DNA of 64,000 bases from Verrucomicrobia bacterium SCGC AAA164-M04 (GCA_000383735.1 KB912071.1:6161-70160), one strand, 5' to 3'; counted from the first letter of the stretch, positions 17,378-27,713 are shown. Made by a program: numbers and translations. The notes: generated by a model not told the origin, from the sequence alone.

Positions 17378-17476
17378 CAGTTTTTGAAGAGCGTTTCGAT
17401 AGATTCCGAAACTATATCTTTTCAGCGATTTCCGGAGTGCTTGTTTGAGAAGTCTGATTCTGTAGGGTAATCCGCG

Positions 17477-18778
17477 ATGACATTCCGCTTACTCCTCATC
17501 GCGATACCGTTCATAATATTACGGATCGGCGCTCAAGAAACGAAAGAGCTTTATGGGGTTTACCCACCTGCTGAACCTCCTTATTTCAGGATCCGATATG
17601 AGGCTGGAACGACCGCTCAGGAACTTAGTTTTGCGGTCAAATACACGATATGGATCCCTCCGCATGTTAAAACGCTGCGCGGTATCGTTGTCCATCAACA
17701 CGGGTGTGGGATTGGTTCGTGTAAATCAGGGCTAACAGGGGCCTATGACCTTCACTGGCAAGCTCTTGCTAGAAAGCACGATTGTGCCCTCATGGCTCCT
17801 TCTTACGAACAGCCAAAGGACGCAGATTGCCAGCTTTGGTGCGATCCACGAAATGGTTCCGGGGAAAGATTTCAGCAAGCTCTAATCGACCTAGGAAAAA
17901 AATCTGATCACCGTGAGCTATCAGAAATTCCGTGGGCTCTTTGGGGACACAGTGGCGGCGGACATTGGGCAGGAGGCATGCTAATGCTACACCCAGAGAA
18001 GGTCGCGGCAGTCTGGCTTCGCTCTGGCGTGCCTTATCTAAACCATAGGCCCGATCGGCCCTCTATCAAAGCTCACAAGCTCCCCCAAAAAGCTCTCACT
18101 GTTCCAATCATGTGCAACCTTGGAACAAAGGAAGGGGTCACCATCAAAACTGGTCGGTTTTCCAAAGTTTGGCCAGCCAACGAGGTCTTTTTCGACACCC
18201 TTAGTAAAGAAGATGGCCAAATTGCTTATGCCGTTGATCCGCTCACTTCGCACGAATGCGGAAACCAACGGTATCTTGCTATCCCGTGGTTCGATACTTG
18301 CCTTAAACTCCGCCTCCCAAAAACATCGGCCCCACAATTGGTCGAGATCAACTCTAAGAATTCGGCGTGTCTTCGATATCAGGTCGGCGACCGCAAGATC
18401 TGGCTCCCAAGTCCAGATATTAAAAAAAAGTGGCTGGCATATATCAAAAATACAGAGATCCCCGATAACTCTCCCCCACCTCAGCCCACAGACTTAAAAG
18501 TCGATGGGTCAACTTTAATTTGGAAGGCTACTGCTGATCTCGAAAGCGGCCTCGCCCACTTCATCATTTTGCGGGACGGTAAACCAATCGCCACCATTCC
18601 TGAAAAGCCGTTCAAACATTTCGGGAGGCCCCTTTTTCAAGGACTCCTATACAGTGACACTCCGATACAACCGCTAACCCAAATGACGTTTTCAGATCTC
18701 AATCCCGTCTTAGGTGTAAATCATAAATATCGTGTAATTGCAGTGAATACAGTCGGGTTGAAATCCGAAAAAAACTGA
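17477..18778 (+). CDS. secreted alpha/beta-hydrolase-like protein
   Basis: The 433-residue protein has a signal peptide (residues 1-19, [11 protein letters not shown]) and an alpha/beta-hydrolase nucleophile elbow GHSGGG near residue 158, with the preceding strand WALW. Earlier segments [10 protein letters not shown] and DCQLWCD each carry Cys pairs, consistent with disulfides in an exported protein. A conserved-looking HECG lies near residue 258. The C-terminal part (about 340-433) reads like a fibronectin-III-type beta domain ([26 protein letters not shown]). I cannot assign a substrate; an esterase or deacylase acting on carbohydrate is plausible from its place between two sulfatases. Its stop codon lies inside a terminator hairpin. 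Confidence 0.75.
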   Translation: MTFRLLLIAIPFIILRIGAQETKELYGVYPPAEPPYFRIRYEAGTTAQELSFAVKYTIWIPPHVKTLRGIVVHQHGCGIGSCKSGLTGAYDLHWQALARKHDCALMAPSYEQPKDADCQLWCDPRNGSGERFQQALIDLGKKSDHRELSEIPWALWGHSGGGHWAGGMLMLHPEKVAAVWLRSGVPYLNHRPDRPSIKAHKLPQKALTVPIMCNLGTKEGVTIKTGRFSKVWPANEVFFDTLSKEDGQIAYAVDPLTSHECGNQRYLAIPWFDTCLKLRLPKTSAPQLVEINSKNSACLRYQVGDRKIWLPSPDIKKKWLAYIKNTEIPDNSPPPQPTDLKVDGSTLIWKATADLESGLAHFIILRDGKPIATIPEKPFKHFGRPLFQGLLYSDTPIQPLTQMTFSDLNPVLGVNHKYRVIAVNTVGLKSEKN

Positions 18779-18799
18779 CGCAGTCATTTTTTTGGATTT
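18761..18799 (+). terminator. intrinsic terminator overlapping the hydrolase stop codon
   Basis: AAATCC-AAAAAAA-TGAC on the 5' side pairs with GTCA-TTTTTTT-GGATTT on the 3' side around a GCA loop, with single-base bulges (G and C). The TGA stop of the upstream gene is within the stem. The A and T tracts make it usable in both directions. Confidence 0.6.
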
Positions 18800-18864
18800 C
18801 TTGTATACGTCTGACTGAATCGCAACCCTAAAATTAGCGCTTTGATAAAAGGATTCTTTAATTC

Positions 18865-20439
18865 ATGCCTCGAATAGGAGAGCTTCGATTACTCAAAATA
18901 AGACAAGTCATGCAAAATTCTTCTTCAAAGCTCCTCTATTGGGCAATCACCTGCGCCCTAGCCGGATTTATTTTTGGCTTTGATCTTATCGTTATCTCGG
19001 GAGCCGAACAAAAAATCCAATCTCTCTGGGGACTCAGTGGGCTAGAGCATGGTTTCGCCATGAGCGCTGCACTTTGGGGGACGGTTCTCGGCTCAATTTT
19101 TGGAGGTGGACCAACCGACAAGTTTGGCCGCAAAAGAGTCCTCCTCTGGATCGGTATTCTCTACTTTATCTCTGCGATTGGTTCGGCTTTAGCTCCCAAT
19201 GTTAGCCTCTTTGCGATCTCACGTTTCATAGGGGGGATCGGAATTGGGGTTTCGACAGTCGCCGCACCCCTTTTCATCTCCGAAATATCGCCAACGGAAC
19301 GTCGTGGGCGACTCACCGGCATGTTCCAATTTAACATTGTTTTCGGGCTCCTCATTGCAACCCTTTCCAATGCCATGATCCTTCAAATGATGGGTTCTGA
19401 TAGCGAAACAGCTTGGCGCTGGATGCTTGGAATCGAAGCTATCCCAGCTTTGGTTTATTGTTTCATGTGCTTCACTCTTCCAGAGAGTCCCCGCTGGCTC
19501 ATTAATAATCATCAGCGTGAGGAAGGGAAGAAGATCCTAGGTCAAATAAACCCTAGCTTTTCAGAGGTGAAACTTGAAGAGCTAGTAGCTGAAATTGAAC
19601 AAGCCGGAGATCTTGAAGCAGGAAAATCCAGCGTTCTCTGGAAGCCCCTAAAGCTCGCACTGGTTCTCGCTTTCCTCATCGCTTTCTTTAATCAGCTTTC
19701 TGGAATCAATGCGATCCTTGGGTATGCTCCGCGCATTCTTGGAATGACTGGCTTCGATCCAGGGGAATCCCTTTTTAATGCCAGCCTCATCACTTCGGTG
19801 AATCTTATTTTCACTCTAGTTGGTCTGGCTCTCATCGATAAAATCGGTCGACGCTCACTGCTCTACATCGGTTCTTTAGGTTATATTATTTCACTCGGCG
19901 TATGTGCTTGGGCCTTTCATAACTATCGCGCCCCCTTCAGTGATGCTGCCGATGCGATTACCCTCAAAAATTCAGCACCAATCATCGCCGCCGACATTTC
20001 CCAACTCCCTGAAAAATACAGATCTCAAGTTAGCTCTGAAAACTTATCCGAATCCTTGGTCGAAGAAGTTGCTAGCAACTCCCTTAAGTCTGCAAAAGAA
20101 GAAACTGGGTTTGGTAGTAACCTAGTTCTGATCTGCATTCTGGCATTCATCGCGGCACATGCGATTGGTCAAGGCGCCGTCATCTGGGTCTTCATCTCGG
20201 AGATCTTCCCGTCAGTTGCGCGGGGCTTCGGACAATCACTTGGCTGTTCCACTCATTGGGTCTTCGCTGCTATTTTGACCCTGATCTTTCCCCTTGCTAT
20301 GGAAGCCTTTTCGGCGACCCAGATCTTTGGCTTCTTTGCCTTCATGATGATCCTTCAACTTGTTTGGATACGCCTGATGGTCCCTGAGACCAAAGGCGTC
20401 TCGCTTGAGGATATGCAGGCTAATCTTGGCAAAGACTAG
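18865..20439 (+). CDS. sugar porter family MFS transporter
   Basis: A 12-helix inner-membrane transporter of the sugar porter family, likely a sugar:proton symporter. Family signatures visible are DKFGRKRVLLW after helix 2, PESPRWL at the end of helix 6, NQLSGINAI in helix 7, DKIGRR between helices 8 and 9, and PETKG at the C-terminal end. An insertion of about 80 residues (about 355-430) lies between helices 9 and 10, longer than in XylE-like proteins. The ATG at 18865 has AAGGA 11 bases upstream; the ATG at 18910 (MQNSSSK) starts closer to helix 1 and is a fair alternative. It probably imports sugars released by the sulfatases and the GH43-like domain, 48 bases downstream. Confidence 0.92.
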   Translation: MPRIGELRLLKIRQVMQNSSSKLLYWAITCALAGFIFGFDLIVISGAEQKIQSLWGLSGLEHGFAMSAALWGTVLGSIFGGGPTDKFGRKRVLLWIGILYFISAIGSALAPNVSLFAISRFIGGIGIGVSTVAAPLFISEISPTERRGRLTGMFQFNIVFGLLIATLSNAMILQMMGSDSETAWRWMLGIEAIPALVYCFMCFTLPESPRWLINNHQREEGKKILGQINPSFSEVKLEELVAEIEQAGDLEAGKSSVLWKPLKLALVLAFLIAFFNQLSGINAILGYAPRILGMTGFDPGESLFNASLITSVNLIFTLVGLALIDKIGRRSLLYIGSLGYIISLGVCAWAFHNYRAPFSDAADAITLKNSAPIIAADISQLPEKYRSQVSSENLSESLVEEVASNSLKSAKEETGFGSNLVLICILAFIAAHAIGQGAVIWVFISEIFPSVARGFGQSLGCSTHWVFAAILTLIFPLAMEAFSATQIFGFFAFMMILQLVWIRLMVPETKGVSLEDMQANLGKD

Positions 20440-20487
20440 CCATGAATCCTCCTCTTCCCCGGTCGATGATATTTAGGGGTAAATAAT

Positions 20488-23427
20488 ATGAAATCACTTC
20501 TTATTCTTTTTCTCTCCGCTTTAGTTTCCTTTTGCAAAACACCTTCTGCAACTCGGCCTAACGTCATTGTCATTTTTATCGATGACATGGGATACTCGGA
20601 TTTCTCATGCTTTGGAGGTCAGGTCGAAACTCAACACATCGACAGACTTGCGGCAGAAGGTATTAGGTTCACAAACTTCTACGTCAATTCGCCGATCTGT
20701 TCGCCATCGCGCGTTGCTCTTACCACTGGGCAATACCCACACCGATGGCGGATCACTTCTTACCTCAACAATCGTCGAGATAATAAACGAAGAGGAATGG
20801 CGCAATGGCTCGATCCTGATGCACCCACCCTCGCCCGACAACTTAAGGGCGCGGGTTATAGCACCGGGCATTTCGGAAAATGGCATATGGGAGGACAGCG
20901 AGATGTCGTAGAAGCTCCCACGATTTCAAATTACGGATTTGATCAAAGCTTAACAAATTTCGAAGGCATGGGCCCGAAACTGCTCCCTCTTACCCTTAAA
21001 CCAAACCCCAATGGTGAGGAGCCCATTAAAGGACGGATTTGGGCCGACGCTGAACGCCTCGGAAAAGGTTTTAAATGGATGCAGCGATCGAAGATCACCA
21101 CGGGCTTTATTGACGAAGCCCTCAAATTTATTGACTCATCAAAAGCAAACCAGAATCCTTTCTTCATCAACCTTTGGCCAGATGATGTTCACGGCCCGTG
21201 GTGGCCTCCTCTCGATAAATGGGGTGGTGACAGACGGGCACTCTACAATGGAGTTCTCGATTCTATGGACGAACAGCTCGCGCGTCTCTTTAACCGTGTT
21301 CGCAACGATCCTACATTACGGAACAACACTATTATTACGGTATGCTCAGATAACGGTCACGAACCAGGAGCTGGGACATCAAGACCGTTCCGCGGGGCCA
21401 AAACTTGGATGTATGAGGGAGGAATCCGATCACCTCTCATTGTGTGGGCCCCCGGACTCATCCCCGATGACAAAAAAGGGACAACCAATCAGTCCTCGGT
21501 CTTTTCGGCAATCGATCTCAACCGATCACTCTACTCACTCACCGGGACCAAGCCCTCCCGAAAACTTGATGGCGAAGATCTTGCCCAAACCCTCATCGGG
21601 AAATCATCTGACTCCCGTAAGGCTCCAATTTTTTGGCGTCGCCCTCCTGACCGCCCTGGTTTCGGTCATGGATTTGATGAAGACAATCCAGATCTCGCAG
21701 TGCGAGATGGCGACTGGAAATATCTTGTCAATATCGATGGTTCAGATCCGCAGCTTTACGATCTCCCCAAAGACCCCGGCGAGACAAAAAACCTCGCCAA
21801 AATGAACCCCGAAATTGTCAAGAAACTCCACAAAGCTCTCGTGAAGTGGAATTCTAAGATGCCTGTTGACGGGGCTGACCCAACCTTCAGTCGGACTGGT
21901 TCTCTTCCAGAAACTCACTTTGTGAATCCGATTGGAGTGGGTCAAGATCCGTGGATTGTGCGTGATGAAAAAAATCAACGCTATTTGTGGTGTTTCTCAG
22001 AAGGCGATCGGGCAATTACTATTTATTCTTCTAAGAACATCAGCTCTCTCGGCCAACGACATCTTGTCTGGAAATCGCCAGAGTCTGGCCCGTATTCAAA
22101 ACAAGTTTGGGCACCAGAACTCCATCTCCTCAATGGAAAATGGCATATTTATTTCGCCGCTTCCGACGGGCAAAACGAGAATCACCGAGCATTCGTTCTT
22201 CAGTCCAAGACAGATGACCCATTGGGGGCATATCAACTACACGGTCCCTTCCAGACCGGTGAGTCCGCTAATGAAAACCTTTGGGCAATTGATATGACTC
22301 CTCTTAAGCTAGGGGATAAACTTTACGCAATATGGTCCGGTTGGGACCGCCCTAACACTGACCGCCAGTTTCTCTACATCGCAGAAATGGAGAGTCCACT
22401 CAAACTATCGACCAAGCGTGTCCGAATTTGTAACAACTCAGACTATAATTGGGAGCTTACGGAGCCGAAACCCCGGGGACGTGGCCTCAACGAAGGGCCT
22501 CAGGTTATTAAAAATGGCAAGCGAACCTTCGTCACTTACTCTTGCGGTGCCTCTTGGTTACCAACTTACAAGCTCGGACTCCTTGAACTCACTGGAGACG
22601 ATCCGCTTGACCCTTCTGCTTGGAAAAAAAACAAGGGTTCGGTATTCCAATCCAACAAGGAGACCTTCGGGGTTGGGCATTCTTGCTTCGTGAGATCATC
22701 GAATGGATCCGAATGGTGGCATGTCTTCCATGCCAAGGAGACCCAAGCCCCCGGCTGGCAACGGAGCCTTCATATTCAACCCTTCAAATGGTCCCGCGAC
22801 GGGCGCCCACTCTTCGGAAAGCCTCTGGCCCGAAACGAACCATTCCCCAGACCGGGCGGAGAACGAACAAATATTTTACGTTTGCCCTATTCTTCAGATC
22901 TCACCTTCGATCATTCCTACTATGGGCATGCCCAGTTTTACAATTCAAGTTCGAACGGGCTCAAACTTGGGACACCTCCAAAGAACCCCGTAAACACGTT
23001 TCGCTCTGGCGAAAAAATCATCCTCGACCGCAAGACACCCGACGACTTTACGGCATCTGTCACTCTCGATTTCCATGGAGTTCGCGAGGGCCGTGGTTCT
23101 GGGATTCTATTTCGCATCACGGCACCCTCCGTGGGGTTCGACGCCGCCCGAGGATATTTCCTTGGAATTAAACCGAGCCAAAATGGTGTCTTGCTCGGCA
23201 AGATGGACGGGAAGGCATGGAGGGAATTGAAACGGGTAACAACCCCCATCAATGTGTCAGAAAAGCAACACCTTACGATCACCGTAATCGGATCAAAATT
23301 CACCGTTTTTTTGAACGAAGAAGAGCTATTCACTCATCACGATCAAACTTACAAAGTTGGAACAGTCGGTCTTCGAGTCACGGATATACCGACAACATTC
23401 TCTGAATTGAAAATTCGCAAGCCCTAG
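20488..23427 (+). CDS. sulfatase fused to a GH43-like glycoside hydrolase and a lectin-like domain
   Basis: A secreted 979-residue three-part enzyme. Residues 1-16 are a signal peptide. The sulfatase domain (about 23-455) has metal-binding IDDMG at 31-35 and formylglycine motif C71-S-P-S-R75. From about residue 477 the sequence matches a five-bladed GH43-type fold: D487 in GQDPWIVRDE, WAPELHLLNGKWHIYF, D602 in WAIDMTP and E669 in LNEGP occupy the places of the general base, pKa modulator and general acid. The last ~200 residues (FTASVTLDFHG, GSGILFR, FTVFLNEEELF) look like a concanavalin-type sugar-binding domain. It should desulfate and cleave a sulfated glycan. It is 48 bases after the MFS gene, and its TAG overlaps the convergent symporter stop. 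Confidence 0.9.
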   Translation: MKSLLILFLSALVSFCKTPSATRPNVIVIFIDDMGYSDFSCFGGQVETQHIDRLAAEGIRFTNFYVNSPICSPSRVALTTGQYPHRWRITSYLNNRRDNKRRGMAQWLDPDAPTLARQLKGAGYSTGHFGKWHMGGQRDVVEAPTISNYGFDQSLTNFEGMGPKLLPLTLKPNPNGEEPIKGRIWADAERLGKGFKWMQRSKITTGFIDEALKFIDSSKANQNPFFINLWPDDVHGPWWPPLDKWGGDRRALYNGVLDSMDEQLARLFNRVRNDPTLRNNTIITVCSDNGHEPGAGTSRPFRGAKTWMYEGGIRSPLIVWAPGLIPDDKKGTTNQSSVFSAIDLNRSLYSLTGTKPSRKLDGEDLAQTLIGKSSDSRKAPIFWRRPPDRPGFGHGFDEDNPDLAVRDGDWKYLVNIDGSDPQLYDLPKDPGETKNLAKMNPEIVKKLHKALVKWNSKMPVDGADPTFSRTGSLPETHFVNPIGVGQDPWIVRDEKNQRYLWCFSEGDRAITIYSSKNISSLGQRHLVWKSPESGPYSKQVWAPELHLLNGKWHIYFAASDGQNENHRAFVLQSKTDDPLGAYQLHGPFQTGESANENLWAIDMTPLKLGDKLYAIWSGWDRPNTDRQFLYIAEMESPLKLSTKRVRICNNSDYNWELTEPKPRGRGLNEGPQVIKNGKRTFVTYSCGASWLPTYKLGLLELTGDDPLDPSAWKKNKGSVFQSNKETFGVGHSCFVRSSNGSEWWHVFHAKETQAPGWQRSLHIQPFKWSRDGRPLFGKPLARNEPFPRPGGERTNILRLPYSSDLTFDHSYYGHAQFYNSSSNGLKLGTPPKNPVNTFRSGEKIILDRKTPDDFTASVTLDFHGVREGRGSGILFRITAPSVGFDAARGYFLGIKPSQNGVLLGKMDGKAWRELKRVTTPINVSEKQHLTITVIGSKFTVFLNEEELFTHHDQTYKVGTVGLRVTDIPTTFSELKIRKP

Positions 23428-25190
23428 TCTATATTAACTGGAGAACGAAACAGGGGGATCAAAATAAAAATCCCCGCAACAAGAAGCGGAATTCCCGGCA
23501 AATAATCCCCATAGATAGTTAGTCCTGTTCCAATAAGAACAGCAAGAATCCCTGCACTTCCAAAGAAAACTTTTAAGAGATCACTTCCCATCGATGGTTC
23601 ATTCGCATCCCGTTCTTTCGTTCTAAAACGATCCCACCCGCTGCCTGGAGGAGACGTTTGATTTGCAAACCGAGTTAAGGTTTCCGATTCTTCAGGCTTT
23701 GTTAGAAAGGTAACCACTAGCCAAACAAAAGTCGTCAGGATAACTGGCCCGACATAATTCCACGGACCCATCGCAACCGCCCAGTCAAAAGGGTCAGCGA
23801 AGGGCAAGGTCGATTTGCTCGTGAAGAGATAGCTTGAAATAATTGCTGTCAAAGAAGCCGCGATTTCGCTCCACGCATTGATCCGCCACCACAGCCAGCG
23901 GAGCAGATACACCAACCCTGTCCCTGCGCCAACCATCAGTAGAACTTCAAACATCTGCGCCGCATTCGTAAAGGCAAGCGCTACAAGAGATCCTAATGTG
24001 AGCACCAAAACGCTGCTCAACCGACCAACCAAGATCTGCTCACCTTCACCGGAATTTTTATTACAGAACCTCTTCCAGAAATCATTGGTAAGATAGGACG
24101 CTGCCAAATTCACTTGGGTCGAAAGAGTAGAAATGTAAGCCGCGATTAACGAAGCTAATACAACCCCCTTTAATCCTGCTGGAAGCTGAGCGATCATCGC
24201 CGGATAAGCAACATCGTGGCCCAGCTTCCCATCGTCTAAATTTGGAAAGGCTTGCTTGATCGATTCCAAGTCTGGGAAAATCACTAGAGAAGCAAGAGCA
24301 ACTAAAATCCATGGCCATGGTCTCAGGGCATAGTGAGCTACATTGAAAAAGAGATTGGCTTTCGTGGCATGCTTTTCATCCTTCGCCGCTAAGGTCCGTT
24401 GAGCAATATAACCCCCGCCCCCCGGTTCGCCCCCCGGATAATAACTAGTCCACCACATTAGGGCAATCGGTATGATGAAAAACTCAACCCAGTTTGAGTC
24501 TTTGGTTGGAACGATACTCATTTTGGCCTGCACTGCTTCATGAGCTAAAAGACCATCAAGGCCACCGATCGAATCCATGTTTAAAATGTAAATCGTCGCA
24601 GCTACTGACCCCACCATCGCTAAAGCGAATTGAAAAAAATCTACCAGCAAAACAGAACGCAATCCACCCACGACGCTGTAAAGCATGGTCACTCCAGCAC
24701 CTAGCAGGATGGTCTGCCAGGCATCCAAGCCCATCAAAACACCAAGGATCTTGATCGCTGCCAAGGAGACCACTGCGATTATGAAAACATTAAAAAACAG
24801 GCCTAAATACAAGGCGCGATAAGCTCGTAAAATCTGCCCTCCCAAACCACTATACCTTAGCTCATAAAACTCAACATCCGTCATCACGCCGGATCGCCGC
24901 CAACGGCGAGCAAAAACATAAGTGGTGAGCATTCCCGAAAAGACAAGCGACCACCACAGCCAGTTCTTTGAAACTCCCTCGGTTCTCACCCAGTCAGTTA
25001 TGAGGGTTGGAGTATCGGCCGCGAAGGTCGTGGCAACCATAGAAACTCCGAGCAACCACCACGGCATGGAACGTCCAGCTAGAAAGAAACTCTCAGTATC
25101 GCCACTATTTTTTCTGGCGGCCCACCAACCAATTCCCAAGCTAATCGCCAGTGATATTACGATTACAATCCAGTCCAGCCCTTCGATCAT
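23424..25190 (-). CDS. sodium:solute symporter family (SSS) transporter
   Basis: A polytopic membrane protein of about 588 residues (13 or more predicted helices) of the sodium/solute symporter family, related to SGLT-like sugar carriers. Recognisable parts are the first helix IVIVISLAISLGIGWWAA, the FFLAGRSMPWW motif after it, AATTFAADTP-like helix 2 and the ASLIAAYISTLSTQVN segment of helix 8. I chose the ATG at 25190 (MIEGLDW); the longer frame adds an unlikely leader. It is convergent with the sulfatase-GH43 gene and shares the palindrome CTAG as both stop codons. It probably brings in a monosaccharide or uronate from the same degradative locus, but the substrate is a guess. Confidence 0.9.
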   Translation of the reverse strand: MIEGLDWIVIVISLAISLGIGWWAARKNSGDTESFFLAGRSMPWWLLGVSMVATTFAADTPTLITDWVRTEGVSKNWLWWSLVFSGMLTTYVFARRWRRSGVMTDVEFYELRYSGLGGQILRAYRALYLGLFFNVFIIAVVSLAAIKILGVLMGLDAWQTILLGAGVTMLYSVVGGLRSVLLVDFFQFALAMVGSVAATIYILNMDSIGGLDGLLAHEAVQAKMSIVPTKDSNWVEFFIIPIALMWWTSYYPGGEPGGGGYIAQRTLAAKDEKHATKANLFFNVAHYALRPWPWILVALASLVIFPDLESIKQAFPNLDDGKLGHDVAYPAMIAQLPAGLKGVVLASLIAAYISTLSTQVNLAASYLTNDFWKRFCNKNSGEGEQILVGRLSSVLVLTLGSLVALAFTNAAQMFEVLLMVGAGTGLVYLLRWLWWRINAWSEIAASLTAIISSYLFTSKSTLPFADPFDWAVAMGPWNYVGPVILTTFVWLVVTFLTKPEESETLTRFANQTSPPGSGWDRFRTKERDANEPSMGSDLLKVFFGSAGILAVLIGTGLTIYGDYLPGIPLLVAGIFILIPLFRSPVNID

Positions 25191-25395
25191 GGATTCCCTT
25201 ATCAGCTTATGGCCCAAAGGTCGAAATCTACTTTGCAATAAACACTGGTCCATTGGAGGGTTGCCATGGTTGAAAAAATCCCCATTCTCTGAATGTGTTA
25301 AGAAAACGGTAAAAGTATGCTTCTCAAAGGCTATTTAAGCGCCCATTCTATTGCGGAAAATTTCGTATTTCCAATTTACTCAACCGATACCCCTT

Positions 25396-26556
25396 ATGAA
25401 TAAAAAGACCCTCACTCTCTGCGCATTCCTACCTCTTGCTGCCTCAGCAGCCAAATTCTCCGTCACCTCAAAACCATTTGGTGAGATCGACGGAAAACCA
25501 GTTGAGCTGTATACTCTCTCCAATGAATCAGGAGCGAAAGTTTCCATCACTAACTATGGTGGCACGGTAACATCTATTGTTGTTCCCGACAAAGATGGCA
25601 AGATGGATGACATCGTTCTCGGTTTTGATTCAGTCGCGGAATATGTCGAAAAGAGCCCCTACTTCGGTTGCATCACCGGGCGATATGCCAACAGAATCGC
25701 AAACGGTAAATTTTCTCTTGATGGTAAAGATTACTCGGTGGCTGCCAATAATGACCCAAACCACCTTCATGGGGGACTCAAAGGTTTTGATAAGAAGGTC
25801 TGGAAGGCTAGGGTTGGAAGTGTGGGCGATAGCCCGAGTTTAGTTCTGACATACACTAGCCCCGACGGCGAAGAAGGATATCCAGGCAACTTGAGTAATT
25901 CAGTCACTTACACTTGGACTCAAGACAATGCTCTCCGCATTCGTTATAAGTCCACTACCGACAAGCCAACTATTCTCAACCTAACGAATCACAGTTACTT
26001 TAACCTCGCTGGAGAAGGCAGCGAAAGCAATCTCCAGCATCGAATCAAAATCAACGCTGAGCACTACACCCCTATCGATGCGACTTCCATTCCAACCGGC
26101 ATCGCTCCTGTTGATGGAACTCCATTTGACTTCAGAAAACCCGTAAGGATCGGCAAACGAATCGATGAGGAAAATGAGCAGCTCAAAAACGGAAAAGGCT
26201 ATGACCACAATTTTGTCCTTAAGAAAAAAGACGATGGGAAATTAATAACTGCCGCCATTGTCACGGAACCAACCAGCGGCAGGGTTCTTACCGTTAGGAC
26301 CACCGAGCCGGGTATTCAATTTTACACCGGGAATTTTCTAGATGACTTGAAAGGGAAAGGTGGGAAAAACTATGCGTATCGGTCGGCATTTTGCCTCGAG
26401 TCACAAACCTTTCCTGATTCGCCGAATCAAAAGGAATTCCCTTCTCCTGTCCTCCGCCCCGGCGAAACTTACAATCAAGTCACAATTTACCAGTTAGGTC
26501 TCAAGGATGTCAAAAAGAAGAAGGGCAAGACTAAAGCCGAGACTTCTCCCCGGTAG
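25396..26556 (+). CDS. galM: aldose 1-epimerase, secreted
   Basis: It interconverts alpha and beta anomers of aldoses such as galactose or glucose. The 386-residue product has a signal peptide (MNKKTLTLCAFLPLAASAA), so it acts in the periplasm. The family core follows: NYGGTVTSI, GCITGRYANRIA, NHSYFNLAG with the catalytic His, YDHNFVL, and FCLESQTFPDSPNQ with the catalytic Glu. A Lys-rich tail ends the protein. The ATG at 25396 is preferred because it begins the signal peptide. It sits beside the sugar transporters and would prepare released sugars for uptake. Confidence 0.94.
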   Translation: MNKKTLTLCAFLPLAASAAKFSVTSKPFGEIDGKPVELYTLSNESGAKVSITNYGGTVTSIVVPDKDGKMDDIVLGFDSVAEYVEKSPYFGCITGRYANRIANGKFSLDGKDYSVAANNDPNHLHGGLKGFDKKVWKARVGSVGDSPSLVLTYTSPDGEEGYPGNLSNSVTYTWTQDNALRIRYKSTTDKPTILNLTNHSYFNLAGEGSESNLQHRIKINAEHYTPIDATSIPTGIAPVDGTPFDFRKPVRIGKRIDEENEQLKNGKGYDHNFVLKKKDDGKLITAAIVTEPTSGRVLTVRTTEPGIQFYTGNFLDDLKGKGGKNYAYRSAFCLESQTFPDSPNQKEFPSPVLRPGETYNQVTIYQLGLKDVKKKKGKTKAETSPR

Positions 26557-26595
26557 AATTAGCAGCATCTTGCCCATTTTTTTGGTTCAGCCTCT

Positions 26596-27666
26596 TTGTC
26601 ATCATATTTGCTAAAACCAAATCGCCTGTGGCTTTTTATCTTATGCTCATACGCGTTTTTTTTCTTTCTCCTGCTTTCGCTTTTTGGCTTTGCTGAAGGA
26701 GACCGCTACAAAATTCAAGCGCGCGCCAGCAAGATTGAACCCAGGGTAAAGTCCTACCCTGAAATTGGTTTCGTTCTTAAAAGCACCTCGGGAAAAACAC
26801 AAGATCTTCAAAATGCTAGCGTTGATACTCGTGTCACCCCAAGGGGACGGCTTGCAATCTGGCTCATGGCTCCGAACCAACCCCTTTTTGACCGCCTGAA
26901 CTCTTATGGTATCCACGCAATTCAGGTTCACTACGCTCGGCAATGGTTTTCAAAATGTTGTCAACAACGACCAGTATCAGAAAATTGCCGAGGCAACATG
27001 AGGCTTGAAGCTGCAACCGGCGAAGATCATAGTGGAGAAGCCGATATAATGGTCAGAGACAGCATCAAGGGGCGTGCGTTGAGTTTTGTGAAATACCTCA
27101 ATGAAGTGAACCCCGAAGGAAAGTGGGGGCAGTTTCTAACACCAAATAAAGACGATATTATCTGGGAGAGAGTCATTTTAACCGGGGCATCCCACGGATC
27201 AACGACCGCATCCCGTCTTGCCAAACACACAAAAGTTGCCCGGGTCGTCGCACTTTGTGGCCCTCGAGATCAATATCAAACATGGCAAGCACTCCCTTCA
27301 AAAACTCCAGAAAACCGTTTTTTTGGATTCAGTCATACTAAAGATATGGGTTGGGAAGAATTCCACTACCAACGCTCCTGGGAAATGCTTGGACTCCATA
27401 AGTTTGGGCCAATCATCGATGTCGACGAAAACAGGCCGCCGTATGCAAACACTCGCCGCCTCATCACCAACTTCGATGTGAAAAGCGATGCTAATCGCGC
27501 CCACAGTTCGGTGACCCCGGGGAGCCGATCGTTTAGAGGTGAGGACGGAAAACTCAGGCATGATCCGGTCTGGAAATACCTCTATACCCATCCTGTCGGA
27601 AAGATTGGTAAGTCGGTCCCTTCAACAAAGGCCCTCAAGAAGATCAAACCGCAAAAGGTGAAATAA
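26596..27666 (+). CDS. secreted alpha/beta-hydrolase-like protein
   Basis: The 356-residue protein has a long hydrophobic N-terminus (LWLFILCSYAFFFFLLLS) that should act as a signal peptide or anchor, and a nucleophile elbow GASHGS near residue 197 followed by a short helix and ARVVALCGPRD, typical of the alpha/beta-hydrolase fold. A Cys pair (KCCQQRP, SENCRG) suggests disulfides. The region around GHRTV in other frames is not coding. The only available starts are TTG codons (26596 or 26608), so the 5' end is uncertain. Substrate unknown; it may belong to a BPSS1187-like group, but I cannot check that. It follows galM by 39 bases. Confidence 0.68.
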   Translation: MSSYLLKPNRLWLFILCSYAFFFFLLLSLFGFAEGDRYKIQARASKIEPRVKSYPEIGFVLKSTSGKTQDLQNASVDTRVTPRGRLAIWLMAPNQPLFDRLNSYGIHAIQVHYARQWFSKCCQQRPVSENCRGNMRLEAATGEDHSGEADIMVRDSIKGRALSFVKYLNEVNPEGKWGQFLTPNKDDIIWERVILTGASHGSTTASRLAKHTKVARVVALCGPRDQYQTWQALPSKTPENRFFGFSHTKDMGWEEFHYQRSWEMLGLHKFGPIIDVDENRPPYANTRRLITNFDVKSDANRAHSSVTPGSRSFRGEDGKLRHDPVWKYLYTHPVGKIGKSVPSTKALKKIKPQKVK

Positions 27667-27713
27667 ACGATTGCACCGCCGGCGTGTTCAACGATTCTCC
27701 TCCACATACTATT

